A stretch of 13,045 nt of DNA, taken from assembly GCA_020200675.1 (NCBI GenBank), contig JAIVIG010000052.1, forward strand, positions 1-13,045. The letters are read 5' to 3'. The stretch comes from Actinomycetota bacterium (GTDB lineage: Bacteria > Actinomycetota > Rubrobacteria > Rubrobacterales > Rubrobacteraceae). Positions 1-7,397 of the stretch are shown here, piece after piece. How positions within the stretch are numbered: the first letter of the stretch is position 1; every line of letters begins with the position of its first letter. A model generated the notes under the pieces. That model made no database searches. It worked only from the letters and a program-made list of their open reading frames with translations, and was not told the DNA's origin. A program made the translations under genes and the position numbers.

Positions 1-3
1 CTA

Positions 4-621
4 TTGAAGCGTATGCCGCTGGTTGGCGACTCCCTAACAGAGCTAGCCGCCGGTAAAGGCCAACAGATCATAGAGGCGCGAAGGGATGAGTTCCTCCAGC
101 TTTTGGCGCAACATCTCGCAACTCTCGAAGAGGCGGCGGTCAGAAAAGACTATTTCCAGACTCCCGAAGGATTTGACCTGCTTGTCAAGGCGCTGGACGA
201 AGCTCGCAAGACACGAAGCAAAGAAAAGAGAGACATCTACGCGAGGATACTCAGGGGAGCAATCGTCGACTTTGAGCAAGGAAGGTACTCTGCGGAAGAG
301 TATCTTTACTTGATCTCTGATCTAACGCTCAAAGAGCTAAGGGTGGCGCGTTCGCTATATAAAGCGCCACGCTCGATGCTAAGAGAAGAAGCTTGGCAAT
401 CGTGGCGAAACAAAGTGTGCTGCGAAACCGTTATAGACAAAGCCGACCTCTCGATGATCCTTAGCAGAATTAGTTCTTTTGGGCTGATCGAATCGGTAGT
501 TGCGGGGATTGATGAAGAAAATGGCTTCTGGGTAAACGTCGGCGATCCCGGCGATGCAGGTTTCTATAGAGTCACGCCATCATTCGAGAAGCTAATGAAG
601 TTCTCGGAGCTGGAACAGTAG
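4..621 (+). CDS. hypothetical protein, family not recognised
   Basis: I do not recognise this protein. From the TTG at 4 it reads 205 residues; an ATG at 13 is an alternative start, and the true start could lie before the window, so it may be partial. It looks soluble and strongly helical, rich in Glu, Lys, Arg and Leu, with no signal peptide, membrane segment or obvious catalytic motif. The first 120 residues are charged and helix-prone; the last 60 could be a small winged-helix-like or beta-containing region, but this is a guess. Its base composition is visibly less GC-rich than the genes that follow, with ATA, AGA and TTA-type codons more frequent, which suggests recent acquisition. A 77-base gap separates it from the next gene, so the two are probably not co-transcribed. 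Confidence 0.6.
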   Translation: MKRMPLVGDSLTELAAGKGQQIIEARRDEFLQLLAQHLATLEEAAVRKDYFQTPEGFDLLVKALDEARKTRSKEKRDIYARILRGAIVDFEQGRYSAEEYLYLISDLTLKELRVARSLYKAPRSMLREEAWQSWRNKVCCETVIDKADLSMILSRISSFGLIESVVAGIDEENGFWVNVGDPGDAGFYRVTPSFEKLMKFSELEQ

Positions 622-646
622 AAGAGTCGAAAGTTCGCTTCTGAAG

Positions 647-656
647 CTTACGTAAG
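647..656. repeat. 10-bp perfect palindrome upstream of the phosphodiesterase gene
   Basis: CTTACGTAAG reads the same on both strands. It lies in the only intergenic space before the phosphatase-superfamily gene, just upstream of a possible -10 box (TACAAT, 684-689), where a dimeric regulator could bind. There is no second copy to support this, so it may be chance. Confidence 0.25.
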
Positions 657-683
657 TACAAGATCTCCATACTACATCTCGGG

Positions 684-689
684 TACAAT
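684..689 (+). promoter_or_regulatory. possible -10 box (TACAAT)
   Basis: TACAAT matches the sigma-70 -10 consensus in five of six positions. Transcription from it would start near 696. No convincing -35 box is visible about 17 bases upstream. If used, it would leave only about 3 bases before the TTG at 699, or a normal leader of about 38 bases before the GTG at 735. This is one reason to prefer the GTG start. Confidence 0.35.
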
Positions 690-734
690 CAGCGGGCTTT
701 GCCAGAGGCTTACAACACTTCGAAGAACGGCTCC

Positions 735-2237
735 GTGCCCAAGCCCGTGCTTCTGATCGTGCTCGACGGCATCCGGCCAGACGTGCTGCGGGCGGCGATC
801 AGGGACGGCGACGCACCTGCTCTGGGCTTTCTGGCCGAGAGGGGGGAGGCGGTCTGGGACGGAGTTTCAGTCTTCCCGAGCATAACCCCGGCGGCGACGG
901 CGGCGATAGCCACGGGGGAGCCGCCGGCTGAGAGCGGCATTTTGGGACACGCCTGGTACGACCGCGAGGAGGGACGGGTCGTCGTCTACGGTGCGATGAG
1001 GGAGACGGTGATCTCGACCGGTCCCGTGAAGGTTTTTCACAACAACGTCTGGCGGATGAACCGGGACGACCTGACCGCGCCGACCCTCTTCGAGAAGCTA
1101 GACGAGCGCGGCATCGACGGCGCCTGCGTGAACTTCCCGGTGCGGCGTGGACCGCACGAGCACCCGGTTCGCGCGAGGAGCGTCCATCGCTACAAGAGGC
1201 TCGCGAATCGGAGCGAGCTCCTGGGTGCCTCGGTCGACGGGCCGAAGGAGTACTACATGGGCGACCTGTTCTACAGCCGCGACACGGGGTTGCACGGCAG
1301 GACCGGGGTCGGGGGCTTGAGGCGCTCGGTCGGGATCAACGACGCATACGCCGCCGGGGTCGGCGCCATGCTACTCGCCGAGAAGGCCGCGCCTTTCACG
1401 CTCGTTTACTTCTTCAAGGGCGACTCGATCACGCACCACAAGGGCCTGGCGGCGCAGCGGAGGCACGTTACCACCCTGGACCAATACGTGGAGGACATGT
1501 TCGACGCCGCCGGCGGTCCGGAGAAGATGCTCGAGGATTACGCTGTCCTGGCGCTCTCGGACCACGGACACACGCCTCTGCTGCCGAACAGGCGTCGCTT
1601 CGTCCGACTCGGCCGCATTCTCGGGGAAGGGGCTTCCGCTGGATCTCGGGTAAGCTTCGGGCCGGGGTTGGAGATCGTGGTGGTTCCAAACGGCCGCTCG
1701 GCTCTCTTGTACTTCGAGGAGGGCGTAGAGCGCGAGAAGGTCGTAACCAACGTCCTCTCCCGTCGTGGCGTCGACCTCGCCGCATGGCGGGAGGACGGTT
1801 GGGGTGTCGTTCGTAGGCTGGGGAGAGAGCTGAAGTTTCGTCCGGCGGATACGGTCGGTGACGGGCCGCGAGACGCTGCTGGGCGAGCGTGGGAATTCTC
1901 CGGCGATCCGCGTGCTCTGGAGATCGAGGTCTCGGACGGCGGCATCGGGTACGGTGAGTACCCGGATGCCCTGGAGCGCCTGTGGGGCTGTCTGCGGTCG
2001 CCCCGATGCGGAGACGTGGTGCTCTCGGCGACGCCGGGCTACACCTTCGGCGAGGTCTCCGGCAACTTCCACGAGCAGAGCGACCACGGTTCCCTCCACG
2101 CCAGCGACTCTAACGTCTTCGTGCTCGCCAGTGGCATTTCGGTACCGCACAGGCTCACCGACGTCGTCCCGATCCTGCTCGACCACTTCGGAGCCGGCGC
2201 CGAGACCGCGGTCGCGGAGACGGGACGCAAGGCTTGA
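735..2237 (+). CDS. alkaline phosphatase superfamily protein (type I phosphodiesterase/nucleotide pyrophosphatase)
   Basis: Predicted two-metal (usually zinc) phosphohydrolase of the nucleotide pyrophosphatase/phosphodiesterase type. Numbering from the GTG at 735 (500 residues), the expected ligands are visible. Asp11 lies in VLDGIRPD and Thr51, the likely nucleophile, in PSITPAATAAIATG. Asp230 and His234 lie in KGDSITHHKG, Asp276-His277 in SDHGH, and His451 near the C-terminus in SDHGSLH. All six sites are intact, so it should be an active metal hydrolase; the substrate (nucleotide, phospholipid head group or phosphonate) cannot be told. I see no clear signal peptide, so it is probably cytoplasmic. 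The open frame extends upstream to a TTG at 699, which would add 12 polar residues; neither start has a good ribosome-binding site. It is followed after 24 bases by a membrane-protein gene and the two probably share a transcript. Confidence 0.85.
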   Translation: MPKPVLLIVLDGIRPDVLRAAIRDGDAPALGFLAERGEAVWDGVSVFPSITPAATAAIATGEPPAESGILGHAWYDREEGRVVVYGAMRETVISTGPVKVFHNNVWRMNRDDLTAPTLFEKLDERGIDGACVNFPVRRGPHEHPVRARSVHRYKRLANRSELLGASVDGPKEYYMGDLFYSRDTGLHGRTGVGGLRRSVGINDAYAAGVGAMLLAEKAAPFTLVYFFKGDSITHHKGLAAQRRHVTTLDQYVEDMFDAAGGPEKMLEDYAVLALSDHGHTPLLPNRRRFVRLGRILGEGASAGSRVSFGPGLEIVVVPNGRSALLYFEEGVEREKVVTNVLSRRGVDLAAWREDGWGVVRRLGRELKFRPADTVGDGPRDAAGRAWEFSGDPRALEIEVSDGGIGYGEYPDALERLWGCLRSPRCGDVVLSATPGYTFGEVSGNFHEQSDHGSLHASDSNVFVLASGISVPHRLTDVVPILLDHFGAGAETAVAETGRKA

Positions 2238-2261
2238 GCAGGGCCGGGATCGCGGAGCGCA

Positions 2262-2954
2262 TTGTCGAGTAGGGAGCCGGATCGGGGACCCGATCCGAGC
2301 GAATCTCCAGCGGAGAACACGGAGAGGGGAGCGATACAACCCCGGTACCGGCGGGCCTTCGGGTGCGTTACTTGGGTGAACATGGCGGTGCTGATCTTTC
2401 TTCTGGTGGCGTTCTTGCTGGTGCTGCCGTTCCGGTATGTGGGAGAGGGTGACGTCTACTCCGCGACGCTGCTCGGGCTGGCCTTCGTCGGCATCGCCCT
2501 GATCCTGCCGGGCATGGCGCTTGGGGCGGCTCTCGGCGCCCGCACCTATCGGGTCGAGAACGCCGTCGGCGCCCGGGCCGGTGCCGCCATCGGTGCCGTG
2601 GGTGGTCTGGCAAGCTACCTCTTTTTCTCCCTCGTCGGGAATTTGCCCCTGATCGCCGTCCCGTCCATCGTCTCCCTGGGCCTCGTTCTGTACGCGCTAT
2701 TCGCCACCGGAGGCCCCGTCCGGTGGCGCAGACGGGCAGTCCTGCTCGCGGCGGCGCTCTCCGTGCTCTCCGGCGCGGTCGCCTTTCTCGTGGACTTCGA
2801 CCCGATATCGCTCCTGGGCGCCCTGGTATCGACGGCCTCGGCCGCCGCGGGCGGTTACGTCGGGGGTATCGGGTACGCCCGCGCCGGTGGCGACGCCATG
2901 ATCCCGCCGGGTTCCACGATCCGGCGCAAGGAGCCTCGCCGCAGGTCCCGCTGA
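2262..2954 (+). CDS. six-helix integral membrane protein of unknown function
   Basis: I do not recognise a family. From the TTG at 2262 (230 residues) there is a polar N-terminal tail of about 33 residues. Six hydrophobic stretches follow, at roughly 35-58, 67-92, 103-126, 128-148, 158-178 and 181-206, and the protein ends in a basic tail (RRKEPRRRSR). Several helices are rich in Gly and Ala with small-residue spacing, which suggests tight helix packing. A GGAG at 2254-2257 sits close before the TTG. An ATG at 2382 is a shorter alternative but lacks a ribosome-binding site and would start inside the first helix. The gene follows the phosphodiesterase gene by 24 bases, so they are likely co-transcribed and may act together at the membrane, but nothing in the sequence shows how. 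Confidence 0.65.
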   Translation: MSSREPDRGPDPSESPAENTERGAIQPRYRRAFGCVTWVNMAVLIFLLVAFLLVLPFRYVGEGDVYSATLLGLAFVGIALILPGMALGAALGARTYRVENAVGARAGAAIGAVGGLASYLFFSLVGNLPLIAVPSIVSLGLVLYALFATGGPVRWRRRAVLLAAALSVLSGAVAFLVDFDPISLLGALVSTASAAAGGYVGGIGYARAGGDAMIPPGSTIRRKEPRRRSR

Positions 2955-2977
2955 ATCTGGGGCGCTACCCTGCGCGG

Positions 2978-2983
2978 TATAAT
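2978..2983 (+). promoter_or_regulatory. uvrC -10 box (TATAAT), likely leaderless transcript
   Basis: A perfect TATAAT ends 7 bases before the uvrC ATG at 2991, so transcription would start at about 2990-2991, at or next to the start codon. There is no Shine-Dalgarno sequence before the ATG, as expected for a leaderless mRNA. No strong -35 box is visible about 17 bases upstream. Confidence 0.6.
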
Positions 2984-2990
2984 ACGTTCG

Positions 2991-4817
2991 ATGTCCCAGA
3001 ACGGTTATCCGGATCGCTCGCACCTCCCTACTTCGCCCGGCGTCTACATCTTCAAGGACGCCAAAGACGGCGTTATCTACGTCGGAAAGGCGAAGAATAT
3101 CCGCGCGCGCGTCGCCAACTACTTTACGAAATCCGGTGATGGACGCCCGAAGATAGCGGAGCTCAGGGAGAGGGTCCGGCGCATAGACTTTATCGTGACG
3201 AAGTCCGAGACCGAGGCGCTCGTCCTCGAATCGAACCTGATAAAGCGCCATCGCCCACGCTTCAACGCCTCCTTGAGGGACGACAAGAGCTACCCGTACA
3301 TCGTGGTGACGACCGGAGACGAGTACCCGAGGGTCTACGCCACGCGAGGAAGCCACGACCCGCGCCACCGCTACTTCGGGCCGTTCCCGAGCTCCGGCTC
3401 GGTCCACTCGACCATAGACGTTCTGAACAAGACGTTCCGGTTCAGGAAGTGTCGCGGCCCGGAGCCGGGCCGGAGGAGCGGGGTGCCTTGCTTAAACTAC
3501 CACATCGGGCGCTCCGCTGCGCCGTGCATCGGGGCGATCTCCAAGGAGGACTACGACCAGATCATCGCCGACGTCATCGCCTTCCTCGAAGGCCGGGTGG
3601 ACCACCTGATCCGGGAACGCGAGGCCGCGCGAGAGATGGACTTCGAGAGGGCGGCGAAGCTGCGGGACGAGCTCTCGGCGCTCACCCACGTCCGCGACCG
3701 TCAGCAGGCGACCATCGCCACCGAGGACTCCTTCGATGCCTTCGGGGCGCACGCCGAGGGCGAGTCGGCCTGCGTGCAGGTCTTCGCCGTGCGGGAGGGT
3801 CAGATCGTCAACCGCGACTCGTTCCTTTTGGACAACTACGGTGAGGCCCCCGCCGGCGCGGTCGCCCTCCAGTTCGTCCCCCAGTACTACGGTTTCGGCA
3901 ACGCCGTGCCCCGCGAGGTCCTGGTCGACGCCGAGGAGTCGGAGGAGGCTCTGGTCCCGCACGAGGCGCACCTCTCGGAGCTAAGGGGGACTCGCGTCGA
4001 GGTACACCGTCCGCAGCGCGGCGACAAGCGGCGCGTTTTGGAGATGGCCGAGAAGAACGCCAGGATGGGCCTGGAGCACGAGAAGTTGATCGAGGAGTCG
4101 CAGCGAAACCGGGTCGCCTCTACCCTCGATGCTCTGCGCGAGGAGCTGGCGCTGCCGAGGCTGCCGGTGCGGATAGAGTGCTACGACATCTCCAACACGA
4201 TGGGAACCAACTCGGTTGCCTCGATGGTGGTGTACGAGGGTGGGAGGCCCGCGAAGGACCAGTACCGCAGGTTCAAGATCAGGACCGTCGAAGGGGCCGA
4301 CGACTTCGCGAGCATGGCCGAGGTGATCCGACGAAGGCTCCAGCGCTTGGCGGAAGGAGACGAGAAGTTCGCCCAGGTGCCGGACCTCATCCTGCTGGAC
4401 GGCGGCAAGGGCCAGCTCTCGGCGGTCGCCCCGGTCTTCGGGGAGCTCGGGGTGGGCATGGATCTGCCCGACGTTCCCCTGCGCTCGCTCGCCAAGCGCG
4501 ACGAGGAGGTCTACGAGCCGGGCCGACCCGAGCCGGTGATCCTGCGCCGCGAATCACCGGAGCTGTACCTGCTCCAGCGCGTCCGCGACGAGGCACACCG
4601 CTTCGCCAACACCTACCATCGCAAGGTGCGGGGCCAGGCCATGACCGCCTCCGTTCTCGACGAACTACCGGGCGTCGGCCCGACGCGCAAAAAGAAGATC
4701 CTCGAACACTTCGGCACCCCGGAAGCGTTCCTCGAAGCCTCGCTCGAAGAGCTCGAAGCCGTGCCGGGGCTTCCGGGTAGGGTCGCCCGTGAGGTACACG
4801 CCCGGCTGCACCGTTAA
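2991..4817 (+). CDS. uvrC: UvrABC excinuclease subunit C
   Basis: UvrC makes both incisions in nucleotide excision repair after UvrA/UvrB mark the lesion. The 608-residue length is normal for the family. Domains in order: an N-terminal GIY-YIG nuclease (GVYIFKD...IYVGKAKN, with a glutamate in EALVLESNLIK) for the 3' cut; a Cys-rich segment at 154-179; a UVR motif (MDFERAAKLRDELSAL) that binds UvrB; an RNase H-like nuclease for the 5' cut; and a C-terminal helix-hairpin-helix region (ELPGVGPTRKKKILEHFG). Asp399 (CYDISN), Asp438, Asp470 (LLDGGKGQ) and His536 (DEAHRFA) match the known catalytic residues. Of the four cysteines that bind a 4Fe-4S cluster in E. coli UvrC, Cys154, Cys167 and Cys179 are present, but the third is Ser175. 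It has its own promoter and no ribosome-binding site; rapZ follows after 116 bases. Confidence 0.97.
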   Translation: MSQNGYPDRSHLPTSPGVYIFKDAKDGVIYVGKAKNIRARVANYFTKSGDGRPKIAELRERVRRIDFIVTKSETEALVLESNLIKRHRPRFNASLRDDKSYPYIVVTTGDEYPRVYATRGSHDPRHRYFGPFPSSGSVHSTIDVLNKTFRFRKCRGPEPGRRSGVPCLNYHIGRSAAPCIGAISKEDYDQIIADVIAFLEGRVDHLIREREAAREMDFERAAKLRDELSALTHVRDRQQATIATEDSFDAFGAHAEGESACVQVFAVREGQIVNRDSFLLDNYGEAPAGAVALQFVPQYYGFGNAVPREVLVDAEESEEALVPHEAHLSELRGTRVEVHRPQRGDKRRVLEMAEKNARMGLEHEKLIEESQRNRVASTLDALREELALPRLPVRIECYDISNTMGTNSVASMVVYEGGRPAKDQYRRFKIRTVEGADDFASMAEVIRRRLQRLAEGDEKFAQVPDLILLDGGKGQLSAVAPVFGELGVGMDLPDVPLRSLAKRDEEVYEPGRPEPVILRRESPELYLLQRVRDEAHRFANTYHRKVRGQAMTASVLDELPGVGPTRKKKILEHFGTPEAFLEASLEELEAVPGLPGRVAREVHARLHR

Positions 4818-4824
4818 ATCTATT

Positions 4825-4845
4825 TTGCATATGGCGACTTGCATA
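4825..4845 (+). repeat. direct repeat TTGCATA x2, between uvrC and rapZ
   Basis: TTGCATA occurs at 4825-4831 and again at 4839-4845, a 14-base period, in the gap after the uvrC stop. It is AT-rich compared with the surroundings and could form part of a rapZ promoter or a regulator site. A GCTAAT at 4877-4882 could serve as a weak -10 box. Support is limited to the pattern itself. Confidence 0.25.
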
Positions 4846-4933
4846 CCTTTGTCCGTTGCGGGTTCGTGTGTTTGGTGCTAATCTCGTTTCGAGTGTTGGG
4901 TTTCACACATCAGAAGAACGGGGGGACCTCTTC

Positions 4934-5863
4934 GTGAGCGAACATGTTCCGCTCTCGGGTGGGGCCGACCCTCCGGGCAAGCGCAGGGCCGTGATCATCA
5001 CCGGGCTCTCCGGGGCCGGGAAGACCAACGCTTTGAAGGCGTTCGAGGACGCCGGTTACTACTGCATAGACAACCTGCCGCCGGGCATGATCCCGAACGT
5101 ACTCGCCCTCGCTCCCGCAGAGAAGCACGGTTCCGCGGGCGTGGTGGTCGTCGTGGACATCCGGGGCAGCAGGTATTTCGACGAGGAGATAGCGAAGAGT
5201 ATTTCGGGCTTCGTGGAGGGCGAAGGCGCCTCCTGGGAGCCCCAGATCATCTTCCTCGAGGCCGACGACCCGACGCTGGTGAGGCGCTACAAGGAGAGCC
5301 GCCGTCCGCACCCGGCGGCCACGAACGGGGACGTGCTGGCCGCCATCCAGGCCGAGCGGCGCGACCTCTCGGGCCTGCGGGAGATCGCCAACGTCGTCGT
5401 GGACACCTCCTCGCTCTCGGCGGCAGAGGCCAAGCGGCGCTTCGCCCGGCTCGTCGAATCGGATGCAAAGCGGCTCTCGGTCAGCCTGATCTCCTTCGGC
5501 TTCAAGTACGGGACGCCCCTGGACGTGGACATGCTCCTCGACGTCCGCTTCCTCCCCAACCCCCACTACGACCCGAACTTGAGACCCCTCACCGGCCACG
5601 ACGAGCCCGTCCGCGACGCCGTCCTCGGCCAGCACGACACCAAGGAGTTCCTCGCCCGCCTCCACGACCTCCTGGCCTTCCTGATCCCACGCTACGCGGC
5701 CGAGGGCAAGACGTACTTCACCCTCGGGATAGGCTGCACCGGCGGCCAGCACCGATCCGTGGCGATCGTCGAAGACCTCGCCCGTTACCTCAAGGAGGAG
5801 GGCGCCGACGGCCCCGCCATAGACCTCTTCGTCCGCCATCGCGACCTCGAAGCCGGCGGCTAG
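4934..5863 (+). CDS. rapZ: RapZ/YvcJ-family P-loop nucleotide-binding protein
   Basis: RapZ is a P-loop protein. In E. coli it is the RNA-binding adaptor that delivers the small RNA GlmZ to RNase E. In Gram-positive bacteria the orthologue YvcJ hydrolyses nucleotides and its role is less clear. Numbering from the GTG at 4934 (309 residues), the Walker A motif GLSGAGKT is at 24-31. The family hallmarks YCIDNLPPGM, FKYGTPLDVDMLLDVRFLPN and the C-terminal GIGCTGGQHRS (about 265-275) are all present. The open frame continues up to a TTG at 4856, but those 26 extra residues are not typical of the family. A G-rich run just upstream (about 4919-4924) could serve as the ribosome-binding site for the GTG. 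It follows uvrC, the common actinobacterial order, but yvcK and whiA, which usually come next, are absent here. Confidence 0.93.
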   Translation: MSEHVPLSGGADPPGKRRAVIITGLSGAGKTNALKAFEDAGYYCIDNLPPGMIPNVLALAPAEKHGSAGVVVVVDIRGSRYFDEEIAKSISGFVEGEGASWEPQIIFLEADDPTLVRRYKESRRPHPAATNGDVLAAIQAERRDLSGLREIANVVVDTSSLSAAEAKRRFARLVESDAKRLSVSLISFGFKYGTPLDVDMLLDVRFLPNPHYDPNLRPLTGHDEPVRDAVLGQHDTKEFLARLHDLLAFLIPRYAAEGKTYFTLGIGCTGGQHRSVAIVEDLARYLKEEGADGPAIDLFVRHRDLEAGG

Positions 5864-5883
5864 GGCGCGTCCGCGAAGTCTGG

Positions 5884-5897
5884 GCCACGGCAGTGGC
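5884..5897. terminator. short GC-rich hairpin after rapZ
   Basis: GCCAC and GTGGC pair across a GGCA loop, starting 20 bases after the rapZ stop. A second weak hairpin (GGCGG 5912-5916 with CCGCC 5924-5928) follows. Neither has a T-run, so an intrinsic terminator is possible but not shown. Confidence 0.3.
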
Positions 5898-5952
5898 GCT
5901 TCGAAAGAATCGGCGGCATTTCTCCGCCATCTTCTCGTGTGTGGTGACTACG

Positions 5953-6016
5953 GAGGGATAAACCGCGAGGGATAGCGGTCTGCTCTATTTGTACCTCCGG
6001 CCGAAGCCATGGCCGG
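5953..6016 (+). promoter_or_regulatory. repeat-rich leader region before the acetamidase gene
   Basis: Within the 227-base gap between rapZ and the acetamidase gene, GAGGGATA occurs twice (5953-5960 and 5967-5974, 14-base period). ACCGC (5962-5966) can pair with GCGGT (5975-5979) around the second copy. CCGGCC (5997-6002) pairs perfectly with GGCCGG (6011-6016) across an 8-base loop. This could be an operator or a structured 5' leader. It does not match the guanidine riboswitch classes or any other leader I know. Confidence 0.35.
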
Positions 6017-6090
6017 TCCATACCTCTATCGTTATTCGTGACGTATGGGCACGTTCGTGTGCTCTTTAAAGCTTTTGCGAAGGGGAAGAT

Positions 6091-7278
6091 ATGGTCTACT
6101 TGCTCTTGCGGGATAGGGTAAGCCGCAGTCAGTTCTTGCTGCGAACTGGGAGCGCCCTCGGGACGCTCCTCTTCGGCGGTGCTCTCGGTGCGGCTACGGC
6201 TCCACGGGCGCAGGCGGGGACGGCCGGGATGTACGTCCCCGAAGGGACGCGGCACCTCGTCACCTCGGACAAGCCCGAGGAGATCTCCTGGGGCTTTCTG
6301 CCGAACCGCGACGCCGAGCCTGTTCTGACCGTCGAGTCCGGCGACGTCGTCACGATGGAGCAGATCTCCCACGAGGGTATCCTGGATGACCAGGGCGACC
6401 CACGGGAGTTCTTCCCGAGCCAGGGTGTGGCCGAGGAGGAGATCCTGGACGACCAGATAATGGTCTACGACGAGGTGGAGCACAAGGGTGAAGGGCCACA
6501 CGTCATCACCGGCCCCGTGGCCGTCGAGGGTGCGGAGCCCGGAGACTGGCTCGAGGTGCGCTGCCTGGAGATAGAGCCGCGCGTGGACTACGGCGTCAAC
6601 TCTACCCGCCATGGCAAAGGCTCCCTCCCGGACGAGTACCCGACCGACGACAAGGACTATTACGGAAACCTGATCCGGTTCGACACAGAGCGCAACGTCG
6701 GCCTCTTCCCGGCGGGCGAAGGGATAGAGGTCCCCTTGAACCCCTTTATGGGCATCTTCGGCGTTGCACCTGATACCTCCGAGATGGTCAACTCCATCCC
6801 ACCGGAGAACTACGGCGGCAACCTCGACGTCGCACCCCTGATGGCCGCGAACTCGACGGTCTTCTACCCCGTGCAGGTGGAGGGCGCCCTCTTCTACACC
6901 GGCGACGGTCACGCCGCCCAGGGAAACGGCGAGGTCTCCCTCACCGCGATAGAAACCTCCCTGACCCCAACCTTCCAGGTCATCCTGCATAAGGAGGAAG
7001 ATCTGGAAGAGGAGGCCATCCCGGTTATGAATAACCCCTGGGGCGAGACTGAGAAGGCCTACATCGTCACTGGCATAGACGAGAACCTGGACGAGGCGAT
7101 GAAGGAGGCCGTACGGGAGACGATCTCTTTTCTCACCCAGACCCAGAACCTCTCTCCAGACGACGCTTACTCCCTCGCGAGCATTGGCATAGACTTCGAG
7201 GTCTCCCAGGTCGTGGACATAAACAGCGGCATCCACGCCCGCATCCACAAACACCTCTTCGCCGACACCCGCGAATAG
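6091..7278 (+). CDS. acetamidase/formamidase family protein, probably exported
   Basis: Member of the FmdA/AmdA amidohydrolase family, which releases ammonia from formamide, acetamide or similar short amides. The 395-residue protein has a signal-like N-terminus: residues 11-16 (SRSQFL), a hydrophobic stretch at about 20-37 and a possible cleavage site after AQA at residue 42. It resembles a twin-arginine signal but has only one of the two arginines. The family core follows. Clear segments are GPVAVEGAEPGDWLEV, PLNPFMGIFGVAP, NYGGNLDVAPLMAANSTVFYP and the signature GDGHAAQGNGE with AIE (Asp272, His274, Glu281, Glu288), where metal-binding and catalytic residues are expected. AAGGGGAAG lies just before the ATG. 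It lies upstream of the guanidine riboswitch, so that switch does not control it, but it fits the nitrogen-scavenging theme. Most relatives are cytoplasmic, which makes the export signal unusual. Confidence 0.87.
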   Translation: MVYLLLRDRVSRSQFLLRTGSALGTLLFGGALGAATAPRAQAGTAGMYVPEGTRHLVTSDKPEEISWGFLPNRDAEPVLTVESGDVVTMEQISHEGILDDQGDPREFFPSQGVAEEEILDDQIMVYDEVEHKGEGPHVITGPVAVEGAEPGDWLEVRCLEIEPRVDYGVNSTRHGKGSLPDEYPTDDKDYYGNLIRFDTERNVGLFPAGEGIEVPLNPFMGIFGVAPDTSEMVNSIPPENYGGNLDVAPLMAANSTVFYPVQVEGALFYTGDGHAAQGNGEVSLTAIETSLTPTFQVILHKEEDLEEEAIPVMNNPWGETEKAYIVTGIDENLDEAMKEAVRETISFLTQTQNLSPDDAYSLASIGIDFEVSQVVDINSGIHARIHKHLFADTRE

Positions 7279-7343
7279 CGGGAGCCCGAGACGGCTGTAT
7301 AGCAGCGCGTACAAATATGCTCCGCCCACGCCCAGAGAGTTTT

Positions 7344-7380
7344 GGCCCGCAGGCCGAAGATGGAAGAGGGAGTAATCCCC
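7344..7380 (+). other. two small hairpins between acetamidase and riboswitch
   Basis: GGCC 7344-7347 pairs with GGCC 7352-7355 across a CGCA loop. GGGA 7368-7371 pairs with TCCC 7376-7379 across a GTAA (GNRA-type) tetraloop. No T-run follows either. They may be weak terminators of the acetamidase transcript or lie 5' of the riboswitch aptamer. I could not identify a convincing promoter for the riboswitch transcript in 7279-7397. Confidence 0.3.
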
Positions 7381-7397
7381 TAAGGTATCAACTGCGG

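Noticed and set aside
1371..2339. 322-residue open frame on the - strand opposite the phosphodiesterase gene
   Set aside because: It is the mirror frame of a gene with all active-site motifs intact, and has Arg/Asp-rich composition without domains.
4856..4933. Upstream TTG start for rapZ
   Set aside because: It adds 26 residues not typical of RapZ; GTG 4934 gives a family-like length and N-terminus.
5864..6090. A second guanidine riboswitch (class I, II or III) before the acetamidase gene
   Set aside because: The conserved class I blocks and the ACGR-loop hairpins of class II are absent, and I saw no class III pseudoknot pattern.
5860..7329. 489-residue open frame on the - strand opposite the acetamidase gene
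   Set aside because: It is antisense to a well-supported gene, has no family resemblance, and such long frames are common opposite high-GC genes.
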